Origin: Flavobacterium sp. NRK F7
GTDB lineage: Bacteria > Bacteroidota > Bacteroidia > Flavobacteriales > Flavobacteriaceae
NCBI RefSeq assembly: GCF_024054195.1
Contig: NZ_JAMXLB010000001.1
Coordinates: 1,312,950-1,376,949, forward strand
Direction: 5' to 3'
Length of the DNA stretch: 64,000 nt
Shown here: piece after piece, positions 36,525-46,005 of the stretch
How the letters are laid out: each line of letters begins with the position of its first letter
Position numbering within the stretch: the first letter of the stretch is position 1
Made by a program: the position numbers and the translations under genes
The notes under the pieces: generated by a model
What the model was told of the DNA's origin: nothing
The model's database searches: none
What the model saw: only the letters and a program-made list of their open reading frames with translations

Positions 36525-37616
36525 ATGGAAAAGAAATTGAAATTTATAATCAGTGGTGGTGGAACAGGAGGACATATTTATCCTGCAATTGCTATTGCAA
36601 ACGAATTAAAATATCGTTTTCATGATGCCGAATTTCTATTTGTGGGAGCCAAAGATAAAATGGAAATGCAAAAAGTACCTCAAGCAGGTTATGATATCAA
36701 AGGGCTTTGGATTTCTGGAATCCAAAGAAAAATAAGCCTACAAAACATAATGTTTCCTTTTAAACTAACTTCTAGTTTATGGAAATCATACCGTATCATC
36801 AAAAAATTTAAACCAGATGTAGTGATTGGTACTGGTGGTTTTGCAAGTGGGGCCGTTTTGCAAGTGGCTACTATGTTAGGTATACCCACATTAATTCAAG
36901 AGCAAAATTCTTTTCCAGGAATTACGAATAAGTTATTGGCAAAAAAAGTCAATACCATTTGTGTGGCTTATGAAGGTTTGGAAAAATTCTTTCCAAAAGA
37001 AAAATTAATCATAACAGGAAATCCAGTTCGTCAGGATTTATTAAATAGTGATGATAAAAGATTTGAAGCACTAACCTATTTCGAATTGGACAGTACAAAA
37101 AGGACTTTGTTGGTTTTAGGCGGAAGTCTGGGTGCGAGAAGAATTAACCAACTTATCGCTAAAGAAATTGATTTTCTATTGGCTTTGGGAGTTCAAATCA
37201 TATGGCAGTGCGGAAAATTATATTTTGAAGAATATAACCATTTTAATACAAAAGAAAACGTACATGTTTTTGCTTTTATTGATAAAATGGACTTTGCTTA
37301 TGCGGCTGCAGATGTCATTATTTCACGTTCTGGTGCTTCTTCGGTATCCGAATTATGCATTGTAGGTAAGCCTACCATTTTTATTCCTTCACCTAATGTG
37401 TCTGAGGATCATCAAACTAAGAATGCACAAGCTATTTTGGATAAAAAAGCAGCTATTTTGTTGAAAGAAAAAGATCTGGATATCGATTTTAAGAATATCT
37501 TTGCCGACCTTATTTCAAACGATGAAAAACAAGCCAAATTAAGTAAGAAAATATACAAATTGGCCTTGCCAAATGCAACGAATGAAATTGTAGATGAAAT
37601 AGAAAAATTGCTCTAA
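36525..37616 (+). CDS. murG: UDP-GlcNAc:lipid I GlcNAc transferase MurG
   Basis: 363 residues. The first G-loop is [16 protein letters not shown], the second [10 protein letters not shown], and the UDP-GlcNAc binding region [23 protein letters not shown] is followed by the DHQTKNA motif. It is a GT28 enzyme peripheral to the inner membrane that makes lipid II. It begins one base after ftsW ends. Confidence 0.95.
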   Translation: MEKKLKFIISGGGTGGHIYPAIAIANELKYRFHDAEFLFVGAKDKMEMQKVPQAGYDIKGLWISGIQRKISLQNIMFPFKLTSSLWKSYRIIKKFKPDVVIGTGGFASGAVLQVATMLGIPTLIQEQNSFPGITNKLLAKKVNTICVAYEGLEKFFPKEKLIITGNPVRQDLLNSDDKRFEALTYFELDSTKRTLLVLGGSLGARRINQLIAKEIDFLLALGVQIIWQCGKLYFEEYNHFNTKENVHVFAFIDKMDFAYAAADVIISRSGASSVSELCIVGKPTIFIPSPNVSEDHQTKNAQAILDKKAAILLKEKDLDIDFKNIFADLISNDEKQAKLSKKIYKLALPNATNEIVDEIEKLL

Positions 37617-37656
37617 AAGAAATAATAAAAAATCAAAACAACAACAAATAAAAAAA

Positions 37657-39006
37657 ATGAATCTTAACCAAATACAAAATATCTACTTCATAGGAATCGG
37701 AGGCATCGGAATGAGTGCCCTGGCTCGTTATTTTATGAATATTGGTAAAAATGTAGCAGGTTATGATAAAACAAAAACGCAATTAACTGATGAATTGGAA
37801 GCTTTAGGAATGCCGATTCATTTCGAAGATACACTCGAGTTAATTGCTACTCCATTTTTAGATAAAGAAACTACTTTGGTGGTCATCACGCCAGCTGTTC
37901 CAAAATCGCATTCACAATGGAATTATTTCCTTGAAAATGGGTTTGAAGTAAAGAAAAGAGCTGCTGTTTTAGGTTTGATAACCAAAGATACTTTCTGTTT
38001 TGCAGTAGCAGGAACACATGGGAAAACAACAACGTCAAGTATTTTAGGACATATATTGTTTCAAAGTGGAGTAGATGTAACTGCTTTTTTAGGTGGAATA
38101 GTTGAAAATTACAATTCCAATCTTATTGGTGAAGGAAAAACAGTTACCGTTGTGGAAGCAGACGAGTTTGATCGTTCTTTCTTGCATTTGCATCCCAATT
38201 TAGCTTGTGTAACTTCCATGGATGCCGATCATTTAGATATTTATGGAGATACCGCTTCTATTGAGGCTTCTTTTGTTGAGTTTGCTCATAAAGTAACTCC
38301 TGAAAATTTGTTTGTAGCTAAAGGTTTGCCTTTGGAAGGAAATACCATTGGTATACAAGAAGAAGCTACTTTTACCGCTCAAAATATTCGCATAGAAAAT
38401 GGTTTTTATGTTTTTGATGTAAAAACGATTAATGAATTGATTACCAATGTTAAATTTGGTTTACCAGGACACCATAATTTATCCAATGCTTTAATTGCAT
38501 TAGGTATGGCTAAAAGTTATGGGATTGAAAATAAAAAAATAATAGACGCTTTAGCCTCATTTAAAGGAGTAAGAAGGCGTTTTTCTTTTCAGATACGTAC
38601 CGAGAAATTGGTTTATATCGATGATTATGCGCATCATCCTACAGAGATAAATGCAGTGCATCAAGCGGTTAGAGAGTTGTATCCCAATAAAAAAATTGTA
38701 GCGGCTTTTCAACCTCATTTGTTTTCAAGAACGAAAGATTTTATTGATGGATTTGCAGAAAGTTTGTCTCAATTTGATGAGATCATTTTGTTGGATATTT
38801 ATCCGGCAAGAGAATTGCCTATTGAAGGGGTAACTTCAGCTTGGTTGTTAGATAAAATTACCAATGAAAAAAAGACTTTGATTGCTAAAGAAGATTTGGT
38901 AGGACATTTAAAAAATACTGAGGCGGATGTCTATGTTACCATTGGTGCAGGAGATATTGGGGAATTAGTTAAGGACATAAAAAAAGCATTGTATGAAAAG
39001 TATTAA
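37657..39006 (+). CDS. murC: UDP-N-acetylmuramate:L-alanine ligase MurC
   Basis: 449 residues. N-terminal GIGGIGMSALARYF, ATP loop AGTHGKTTTSSILG (about residues 119-132), VVEADEFDRSF, DADHLDIYG and the C-terminal DDYAHHPTEI, YPARE. It starts the peptide stem of peptidoglycan by adding L-Ala. Overlaps ftsQ by 14 bp. Confidence 0.95.
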   Translation: MNLNQIQNIYFIGIGGIGMSALARYFMNIGKNVAGYDKTKTQLTDELEALGMPIHFEDTLELIATPFLDKETTLVVITPAVPKSHSQWNYFLENGFEVKKRAAVLGLITKDTFCFAVAGTHGKTTTSSILGHILFQSGVDVTAFLGGIVENYNSNLIGEGKTVTVVEADEFDRSFLHLHPNLACVTSMDADHLDIYGDTASIEASFVEFAHKVTPENLFVAKGLPLEGNTIGIQEEATFTAQNIRIENGFYVFDVKTINELITNVKFGLPGHHNLSNALIALGMAKSYGIENKKIIDALASFKGVRRRFSFQIRTEKLVYIDDYAHHPTEINAVHQAVRELYPNKKIVAAFQPHLFSRTKDFIDGFAESLSQFDEIILLDIYPARELPIEGVTSAWLLDKITNEKKTLIAKEDLVGHLKNTEADVYVTIGAGDIGELVKDIKKALYEKY

Positions 39007-39718
39007 TTGGCAAAATATACGCTTAATTTTAATACTCATCGTAATGGTGTTTTTATATTCTTTTTCATCATATAGAAATGAGAAAAGAAAGCTAAAAAGT
39101 GTTACTATTTCTTTTTATGGAGGAGAAGAAAATTTGTTCATAACTCACGAAATGGTTAATAACTTGTTGAAACAAAATTTAGGAGGCTCGTTAACTATTA
39201 AAAAAGAAGAAGTAGATTTGAAGTCTTTAGAAACTGCTCTTAATAATCACAAGATGATTGAAAAATGTGAAATTTTTTCAACAATAGATGGTTCTCTAAA
39301 TGCTAATATAACACAAAAGACCCCAATTGTACGATATGTGTCAGGTAATACAATGTATTATCTTGACAATAAAGGTGTTGAAATACCTTTGTCTGAAAAC
39401 TTTTCTGCGAGAGTTCCTATTCTTATGGGCACTTTTAATGAAAAAGAGAAAGATAATTATGTCTTGTTGTGTAACGAAATTTACAAAGATGATTTCTTGA
39501 AAAAGAACATCACCGGTATAAAAGTATTGCCTTCGGGTAGCGTTATTTTGACCAGCAGAAATTATAATTATAAAATAATTTTTGGTAAACCAGTTTATGT
39601 TGAAAAGAAATTAAAGAATTACAAAGCTTTTTTTCAGCATGCGGTTAAAGATACATTGATTAAGAATTATAAAGAAGTAAACGTAATGTTTACCGAACAA
39701 GTAGTTTGTAAGAAATAG
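38993..39718 (+). CDS. ftsQ: Cell division protein FtsQ
   Basis: 241 residues: a short cytosolic start, one transmembrane segment (about residues 8-24, LILILIVMVFLYSFSSY) and a periplasmic POTRA-like and beta domain. Sequence conservation of FtsQ is low; the topology and the position between murC and ftsA support the call. It bridges early and late divisome proteins together with FtsL. Confidence 0.88.
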   Translation: MKSINWQNIRLILILIVMVFLYSFSSYRNEKRKLKSVTISFYGGEENLFITHEMVNNLLKQNLGGSLTIKKEEVDLKSLETALNNHKMIEKCEIFSTIDGSLNANITQKTPIVRYVSGNTMYYLDNKGVEIPLSENFSARVPILMGTFNEKEKDNYVLLCNEIYKDDFLKKNITGIKVLPSGSVILTSRNYNYKIIFGKPVYVEKKLKNYKAFFQHAVKDTLIKNYKEVNVMFTEQVVCKK

Positions 39719-39727
39719 AAGTGAATT

Positions 39728-41086
39728 ATGAACAAAGATAATATTGCAGTTGGATTAGATATCGGAACTACAAAAATTGTAGTGATGATTGGTAAGAAAA
39801 ATGAATACGGGAAACTGGAAATTCTAGGTGTTGGAAAATCCAAAAGTTTAGGTGTTCATAGGGGTGTTGTAAACAATATTACGCAAACAATTCAATCCAT
39901 TCAACAAGCTATTTTAGAAGCAGAAAGCGATTCAGGATATAAAATAAACGATGTGGTTGTAGGTATTGCCGGGCAGCACATTCGTAGTATTCAACACAGC
40001 GATTACATCAGTAGACCTAATGCCGAAGAAGTAATCAATGATGTAGATATTGATGCTTTAATTGGACAAGTACACAAATTAGCCATGTTACCTGGAGAAG
40101 AAATTATCCATGTTTTGCCACAAGAATTTAAAGTGGACGGACAAGGAGAAATTAAAGAACCCATTGGAATGTATGGAGGTCGATTGGAATCGAGTTTTCA
40201 TGTAGTGGTTGGACAAGCAGCATCTATTCGCAATTTAGGACGTTGTGTGAAAAGTGCAGGATTGGAATTGTCTGGGCTTACGTTAGAACCGTTGGCTTCT
40301 GCCGATGCGGTTTTAAGTCAGGAAGAAAAAGAAGCAGGTGTAGCTTTAATTGATATCGGTGGTGGAACTACCGATTTAGCCATTTTTAAAGATGGGATTA
40401 TTCGTCATACAGCGGTTATTCCTTTTGGAGGAAATGTCATTACAGAAGATATTAAAGAAGGCTGTTCGATTATTGAAAAACAAGCAGAGTTACTAAAAGT
40501 TCGTTTTGGTTCAGCTTGGCCAGGAGAAAATAAAGACAATGAAATTGTTTCTATTCCTGGATTAAGAGGAAGAGAGCCGAAGGAAATTTCGTTAAAAAAT
40601 TTGTCCAAAATTATTCATGCTCGCGTAGTGGAAATCATTGAGCAAGTGTATGCGGAAATCAAATTATATGGACATGAAGATCCCAAACGAAAACTAATTG
40701 CAGGTATTGTTTTAACAGGAGGTGGTTCTCAGTTGCAACATATCAAACAATTGGTGGAATACATAACTGGAATGGATACGCGCATTGGATATCCAAACGA
40801 GCACTTAGCAGGTAATTCAGATGAAGAATTATCGAGTCCGTTATATGCTACAGCGGTAGGTTTGGTAATGAATAGTATTCGTAACAATACAAAAAGTGCG
40901 ACACCTTTAGTTGAAATGAAAAAAGAAGAGCCTGTTTTCGAGCCAAAAAATGTGGCAGAAACAATCGAAGAACAGGAAGAAGAAAAAGAAGTAGAAAAAA
41001 TAGAAACAACAGAAAGCAAAATCAAAAAATCATTTTTTGACAAGTATATAGAAAAAATTAAAGAGTTTTTAGATAACGCAGAATAA
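39728..41086 (+). CDS. ftsA: Cell division protein FtsA
   Basis: 452 residues. Actin-like fold: phosphate-1 loop VGLDIGTTKIVVMIG, SHS2 (1C) domain at about residues 85-165, phosphate-2 ALIDIGGGTTDLAIF, adenosine motif IVLTGGGSQLQHI. The linker is Glu-rich (EEQEEEKEVEKIE), followed by a C-terminal amphipathic helix (FFDKYIEKIKEFLDNAE) that would tether FtsA and FtsZ to the membrane. Confidence 0.95.
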   Translation: MNKDNIAVGLDIGTTKIVVMIGKKNEYGKLEILGVGKSKSLGVHRGVVNNITQTIQSIQQAILEAESDSGYKINDVVVGIAGQHIRSIQHSDYISRPNAEEVINDVDIDALIGQVHKLAMLPGEEIIHVLPQEFKVDGQGEIKEPIGMYGGRLESSFHVVVGQAASIRNLGRCVKSAGLELSGLTLEPLASADAVLSQEEKEAGVALIDIGGGTTDLAIFKDGIIRHTAVIPFGGNVITEDIKEGCSIIEKQAELLKVRFGSAWPGENKDNEIVSIPGLRGREPKEISLKNLSKIIHARVVEIIEQVYAEIKLYGHEDPKRKLIAGIVLTGGGSQLQHIKQLVEYITGMDTRIGYPNEHLAGNSDEELSSPLYATAVGLVMNSIRNNTKSATPLVEMKKEEPVFEPKNVAETIEEQEEEKEVEKIETTESKIKKSFFDKYIEKIKEFLDNAE

Positions 41087-41097
41087 AAAGTACAACT

Positions 41098-43065
41098 ATG
41101 GAAGATTTTAAAAGCATATCATTCGATTTACCGAAAAACCAATCCAACGTTATCAAAGTTATTGGAGTAGGAGGAGGTGGTAGTAATGCCATCAACCACA
41201 TGTTTAAGCAAGGAATAAAAGGAGTAGATTTTATTGTTTGTAATACCGATTCACAAGCACTTGAAAATAGTGCGGTGCCAAATAAAATTCAGTTGGGTGT
41301 AAGTTTGACTGAAGGTCTTGGTGCTGGTGCAAATCCAGAAGTTGGGCAACAATCTGCCTTAGAAAGTATTATGGACATTGAAAAAATGTTGGATACCAAT
41401 ACAAAAATGCTTTTTATAACTGCCGGAATGGGTGGTGGTACAGGTACTGGTGCTGCTCCTGTAATTGCTCAGTTAGCGAAAGAAAGAGACATTTTAACAG
41501 TCGGAATCGTAACAATCCCTTTCCAATTTGAAGGAAAAGTGCGTTCGGAACAAGCGATGTTAGGTGTGGAAAGACTGCGCAAACAAGTGGACTCTTTAAT
41601 CGTAATTAACAATAATAAATTAAGAGAAGTATATGGGAACTTAGGTTTTAAAGCTGGGTTTTCAAAAGCGGATGAAGTATTAGCAACTGCTGCTAGAGGT
41701 ATTGCAGAAGTTATTACGCATCACTATACTCAAAATATCGATTTAAAAGATGCTAAAACCGTATTAGCAGATAGTGGTACGGCAATCATGGGTTCTGCAA
41801 CAGCTTCTGGAGAAGATAGAGCTAAAGAAGCGATTATGAGCGCATTAGATTCACCATTATTGAATGATAACAAAATTACCGGTGCTAAAAATGTATTGTT
41901 ATTAATTGTTTCAGGTACTTCTGAAATTACCATTGATGAAATTGGTGAAATCAACGATTACATTCAAGCGGAAGCTGGTTTCAATGCCAACATTATTATG
42001 GGTGTGGGTGAAGATGAAACTTTAGGTGATGCTGTGGCGGTAACGATTATTGCAACGGGCTTTAATATTGAACAACAAGCTGAAATTGTAAATTCTGAAC
42101 CTAAAAAAATAATTCACTCTTTAGAAGACGATCAAAAAATTGTACACGACTTAACCAACAAAACCATTGCAAATATGGTGGTTAATGATCCTGTTTTTGA
42201 AACAACAGCTCCTAAAGAAGAAAAGAAACCTGTAGCGGAAACTAAAGTGGAAGATAAAGTGATCTTCAATTTAGATGAGGAAGTGGAAGAAAAAGAAATT
42301 CAGTTTGAAATTCAGGAGGTTACTCCAACCATGGATTTAGTACCTACTTCGGAATGGATTAAAAACTTAGATGTTACTTTTGAAATTGTAGCTGCTAAAG
42401 AAGAAATGGTGGATCCTGTTTTTGAAATCATAACTCCAAAAATTAAAAATATGGAGGTAGTGGATCCTGAATTTGTAGTAAAAGAAGATAAATTCTCTTT
42501 TTCGTTAGATTTATTTGCGAATGAAACCATAGAAGAAGAGCCTAAGAAGAAATTCCAGTTAACGGAAGAAACCAAACAAATGGAAGTTAAAGATCCCATT
42601 AATGTGGTGCCCGTAACGGAAGTAAATAAAGAAGGCGTTATCAAATATTCATTAGAGGATTATTTACAAAAAGAAGACGAATTATTGTCTTCTAAACCAG
42701 TAGCGGAAGTAAAAGAACCAATCGATGAAGAATTGAATTTTGCAGTTAAAAAGACGGAGCCAGAAGTTAAAAAAACACCTGTTTTTGAAACCGAATCTCC
42801 TTTCGAAATGACGATTGAAGAAACGCTAAAAGCACGTTCTGAAGAACGCAAACGTAAAATGAAAGAGTTTAATTATAAGTTCAACAATAGTGCAACTTAT
42901 ATCGATGAAATCGAAAAAGAGCCAGCATATAAAAGAATGGGAATTGATGTAACCTCTGCACCTACCGATTCTAATGCAAAATCAAGAATGTCACTAGGGA
43001 CAGATAGCAATGACGATTTACAATTGCGATCTAACAATTCATTCTTGCATGATAACGTAGATTAA
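41098..43065 (+). CDS. ftsZ: Cell division GTPase FtsZ with very long C-terminal linker
   Basis: 655 residues, against about 383 in E. coli. The tubulin-like core is in the first 330: GVGGGGSNAINHM, GMGGGTGTGAAPVIAQ and the T7 region. The remaining 320 form an acidic, low-complexity linker with four V-x-D-P modules near residues 364, 439, 456 and 497, then a conserved-looking basic helix (ETLKARSEERKRKMKEFNYKFN) and the tail. Long FtsZ linkers are known in flavobacteria. Last gene of the dcw cluster proper. Confidence 0.96.
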   Translation: MEDFKSISFDLPKNQSNVIKVIGVGGGGSNAINHMFKQGIKGVDFIVCNTDSQALENSAVPNKIQLGVSLTEGLGAGANPEVGQQSALESIMDIEKMLDTNTKMLFITAGMGGGTGTGAAPVIAQLAKERDILTVGIVTIPFQFEGKVRSEQAMLGVERLRKQVDSLIVINNNKLREVYGNLGFKAGFSKADEVLATAARGIAEVITHHYTQNIDLKDAKTVLADSGTAIMGSATASGEDRAKEAIMSALDSPLLNDNKITGAKNVLLLIVSGTSEITIDEIGEINDYIQAEAGFNANIIMGVGEDETLGDAVAVTIIATGFNIEQQAEIVNSEPKKIIHSLEDDQKIVHDLTNKTIANMVVNDPVFETTAPKEEKKPVAETKVEDKVIFNLDEEVEEKEIQFEIQEVTPTMDLVPTSEWIKNLDVTFEIVAAKEEMVDPVFEIITPKIKNMEVVDPEFVVKEDKFSFSLDLFANETIEEEPKKKFQLTEETKQMEVKDPINVVPVTEVNKEGVIKYSLEDYLQKEDELLSSKPVAEVKEPIDEELNFAVKKTEPEVKKTPVFETESPFEMTIEETLKARSEERKRKMKEFNYKFNNSATYIDEIEKEPAYKRMGIDVTSAPTDSNAKSRMSLGTDSNDDLQLRSNNSFLHDNVD

Positions 43066-43092
43066 ATCTGCTTATAACTAACCTAACCTTAG

Positions 43093-43124
43093 TCCCGAGA
43101 AGTAACATTTTCGGGATTTTTTTT
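43093..43124 (+). terminator. Terminator of the dcw operon
   Basis: TCCCGA (43093-43098) and TCGGGA (43111-43116) pair around a 12-base loop, followed by eight T. Confidence 0.88.
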
Positions 43125-43126
43125 AC

Positions 43127-43134
43127 TATTTTTG
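43127..43134 (+). promoter_or_regulatory. -7 box upstream of the YqeY-like gene
   Basis: TATTTTTG, an exact match, directly after the dcw terminator and about 110 bp before the next start. No clear -33 TTG. Confidence 0.4.
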
Positions 43135-43171
43135 CAACAGATTTTACAAAAAACAGCTTTAGCATAGGTTT

Positions 43172-43194
43172 CACATCGAGCGCAGTCGAGATGC
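43172..43194. repeat. Short flavobacterial intergenic motif (CGAGCGCAGTCGAG)
   Basis: The string CATCGAGCGCAGTCGAGATG, with partial dyad symmetry and GC content well above its surroundings, lies in the YqeY leader. I recall similar CGACTGCGCTCG strings scattered in flavobacterial intergenic regions, but could not count copies here; only one is in this window. Confidence 0.45.
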
Positions 43195-43243
43195 CTTAAA
43201 AAAAATAAAATAAAAATAACATCCAACATATAATAAAAAGCAT

Positions 43244-43693
43244 ATGAGTTTAGAAGCAAAAATTATGGATCAAATGAAAGAGGCCATGAAAGCAAAAGAT
43301 ACAGTTGCCTTAGAAGCATTAAGAGCGATTAAAGCAGCTATTATATTAGCCAAAACAGAAGCAGGTGCATCAGATGGTTTATCTGAAGCGGATGAAATTA
43401 AATTATTACAGCGTTTAGTAAAAATGCGTAAAGACAGTGCTGAAATTTATACCAATCAAGGTCGTGCAGATTTAGCAGAACCAGAATTGGCACAAATTGC
43501 AGTAATTGAGAAGTTTTTACCTGCTCAGTTATCAGAAGCTGAAATTGAAGCGATTGTTTCAAAAATTATTGCTGAAACAGGAGCTAATGGAATTGCTGCT
43601 ATGGGGAAAGTAATGGGCTTAGCGTCTGCACAAATTGGAGGACAAGCGGAAGGAAAAGTAATTTCTGGAATTGTAAAGAAATTATTAGTATAA
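43244..43693 (+). CDS. GatB/YqeY domain protein
   Basis: 149 residues, all-helical: MSLEAKIMDQMKEAMKAKD, RAIKAAIILAKTEAG, AEPELAQIAVIEKFLPAQLSEAEI and the C-terminal MGKVMGLASAQIGGQAEGK that resembles the tail domain of GatB. The freestanding family may have a tRNA-related role, but none is proven. It sits after ftsZ in many Bacteroidota; its own -7 box and the terminator before it suggest separate transcription. Confidence 0.9.
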   Translation: MSLEAKIMDQMKEAMKAKDTVALEALRAIKAAIILAKTEAGASDGLSEADEIKLLQRLVKMRKDSAEIYTNQGRADLAEPELAQIAVIEKFLPAQLSEAEIEAIVSKIIAETGANGIAAMGKVMGLASAQIGGQAEGKVISGIVKKLLV

Positions 43694-43805
43694 TTCTTTT
43701 ACTTTCAAATGATATATAAAGGTATAACGTACTGTTTTAAATGGTATTTTATACCTTTTTTACTTTTAAACAAGCATAATCTATTTTATTTTTATGCTAA
43801 TTTTT

Positions 43806-43921
43806 CGTCAGTTCAAGTGTTTTTCGTTAGAAAAATATATCGAGAACAAGAAAAATGACTATTAAAGCAGTTCTCGATATTTTTTTGTTCCATTTACTTC
43901 ACAAAAATACTCGAACTGACG
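43806..43921. repeat. 116-bp nested double inverted repeat
   Basis: Outer arms at 43806-43824 and 43903-43921 (CGTCAGTTC(A/G)AGT, then T-rich) match at 17 of 19 positions. Inner arms at 43831-43847 and 43870-43886 (AAAAATATATCGAGAAC and its complement) match at 16 of 17. It fills the gap between convergent genes and can fold into a long hairpin from either strand. It looks like the mobile CGAACTGACG / TCGAGAAC repeat family of flavobacteria. Confidence 0.75.
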
Positions 43922-43945
43922 TTTTAATAAAAAAACGAAACTCTT

Positions 43946-45841
43946 TTAAAAAATAATTTTCAAAGTAGTACCTTCATTAAGAATACTATCTATAAAAATA
44001 GTTCCTTCAATCATTTTGGTACGCGATAAAATATTTTTTAAACCAATGCCTGTTGGTTGGGATTTATGCTCCAAATCACTACTTAAATGAAATTGGGCCA
44101 ACTCTTTAGAACCTATTCCATTATCTTGTATAAATAGGATATAATTTTTTTTCTCTTTGCCTAAACGAATCGTTACTTTGCTGGCTTTGGCATGTTTTAA
44201 AATGTTAGAAAGTGCTTCTTGAACAATACGATAAATAGAAATGGCAATGTTTTCTTCAATCGTATTTGGAAAATCATGTTGGAAATCGAAATGAATGTTG
44301 CTATGGTCTTCCAGTTTTTGAATCATTTCTTGAAGGGCTGGAACCAATCCTTTTTTAATCAAAACACTAGGCATCATGTTGTGTGAAATACTTCTAATTT
44401 CTTCATAAGTTTCATCAATAATATGCGTGAGTTTTTTATTGGAGGGGTCTTCTAAGTCCAAGCTATTGGAACAAATCATTTTAATAGCGCATATATTTTG
44501 GCCCAAACCATCGTGTAAATCTTTAGCAATGCGAATGCGTTCTTTCTCCTGTGCATCAATCACCGATTGAAAGCGTAAATTTTCTGCCTTAATGAGAATT
44601 TTTTTGGTTTTAAACCGATACCAAACCAATAACGATAAAATGGAGAATAAGAAGAGTATCGAAAAGTAAAACAAAATGAATTTCCGTTTTAAATCACTTT
44701 TGTAAATTAAATTTTCTTTCTCATGATTTTCTTTAATTAACGCATTTATTTTCTTCTCTTTTTCGATGCTTTCATACAAAGAAGTGTATTTGATTAAATA
44801 GCGTTGGGCTTCTTTTTTATCAATTTCTTCTTTCAAATTCAAATAGAGTCTAAGGTTTTTGAGCGCCAAATCATAATCACCTAATTTTTCATAAATACTT
44901 GCTTTAAAAAAAAGATACTCACTTTGTTCTTTCAAATTATTTTCAAAAGGATAATCACGCGTTAACGCTAAATATTTCAAGGCATTTTCTTTGTTATTCA
45001 AAAGCGCATACAATTCGGCTCCTAATTTATTTATACGCCAAGTTTTATAATTATGAAAGGAAGACGTATCCTTAACCACAGCATCATCAGCTTTCTTGAA
45101 AAATAGTGTTGCAGAATCGTACTTTTTCAAATGAATGTACACATTGGCTTGTTCTTCTAAAAAATAAGAATGCGAATTCTGAAATCCATTGGCACTTAAA
45201 TGGGCTCCTTTTTTAGCATATTTTAAAACATTTTTATAATCATTGACTGCTTTGTAATAATCAATTAAGGAAGAGAACGCATTAATCATTTGGGTGCTGT
45301 CTTTCGATTGCACACTTCGTGCATAGCAAGTGGAAGCAATTGCTAAGGCAGAATCATATTTTTTGAGATTCAAATACATTTTAAACACCAACAAATCCAA
45401 ATTGTACAGTAAGTTAGTGTCTTTAGTTTTACTAAAATTGTCTTTTGCTAATTCGTAGTATTTGGTTGCAGAAGGCACATCATATTCCACCATACCAATG
45501 TAACACAATTGCTTAAACAGTTTTCCGTTGATTTCGTGATTTGTACCATTTTTAATTTTGGGGACACTTGCTAAGAGGATTCTTTTGGCCTCCTCATTAT
45601 AACTATGATGCAAATACGACAAACTCAATTTATACGCAATATCCAATTGGGTATTGAGATCAAAGGATAGCGCTTGCTTTTGAATGGCAGCTGTTTTTTC
45701 ATTGGCAAAACCCATTTGGTTCTCTTGGATATAATGACGAAGCGTGTCTATTTGTTGGTATAAACTTGTTTTATCTATTTGTTTTTGGGTTAACCCAACA
45801 GAAGAAAATAAGAGTAGTGCCCAAAGCAATATTTTTTTCAT
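43946..45841 (-). CDS. Two-component sensor histidine kinase, NarL-partner type, with TPR sensor part
   Basis: 631 residues: signal peptide (ending SSVGLTQ), TPR-like helical repeats at about residues 30-345 in the periplasm, a coiled-coil, one transmembrane helix at about 386-405 (FILFYFSILFLFSILSLLVWY), then HisKA_3 with phospho-acceptor His in RIAKDLHDGLGQN, and HATPase_c motifs (N box EALSNILKHA, G1 IQDNGIGS, GIGLKNILSR). Likely partner is the LuxR-type regulator at 47300, the only nearby intact NarL-type receiver. TPR-type hybrid sensors of this kind are frequent in Bacteroidota. Confidence 0.9.
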   Translation of the reverse strand: MKKILLWALLLFSSVGLTQKQIDKTSLYQQIDTLRHYIQENQMGFANEKTAAIQKQALSFDLNTQLDIAYKLSLSYLHHSYNEEAKRILLASVPKIKNGTNHEINGKLFKQLCYIGMVEYDVPSATKYYELAKDNFSKTKDTNLLYNLDLLVFKMYLNLKKYDSALAIASTCYARSVQSKDSTQMINAFSSLIDYYKAVNDYKNVLKYAKKGAHLSANGFQNSHSYFLEEQANVYIHLKKYDSATLFFKKADDAVVKDTSSFHNYKTWRINKLGAELYALLNNKENALKYLALTRDYPFENNLKEQSEYLFFKASIYEKLGDYDLALKNLRLYLNLKEEIDKKEAQRYLIKYTSLYESIEKEKKINALIKENHEKENLIYKSDLKRKFILFYFSILFLFSILSLLVWYRFKTKKILIKAENLRFQSVIDAQEKERIRIAKDLHDGLGQNICAIKMICSNSLDLEDPSNKKLTHIIDETYEEIRSISHNMMPSVLIKKGLVPALQEMIQKLEDHSNIHFDFQHDFPNTIEENIAISIYRIVQEALSNILKHAKASKVTIRLGKEKKNYILFIQDNGIGSKELAQFHLSSDLEHKSQPTGIGLKNILSRTKMIEGTIFIDSILNEGTTLKIIF

Positions 45842-45951
45842 GCCATCGTAATTGAAAAGATAGAATAAGTTTCAAAGTAGGTTAACGGGCAGTTTTTAGT
45901 TCTATAGTTTAAATATATCATTTTTAAATCATACTGAAAAACAAATGCAAA

Positions 45952-45988
45952 AAGGGTTGCCCAATGAATAACTCATCAGACAACCCTT
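45952..45988 (-). terminator. Terminator of the lipoprotein gene
   Basis: AAGGGTTG (45952-45959) and CAACCCTT (45981-45988) pair perfectly; on the minus strand the hairpin is followed by TTTTTG. It lies just after the lipoprotein stop and before the kinase gene, so these two are separate units. Confidence 0.8.
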
Positions 45989-46005
45989 CTTTAACGCCTT
46001 TTGTA

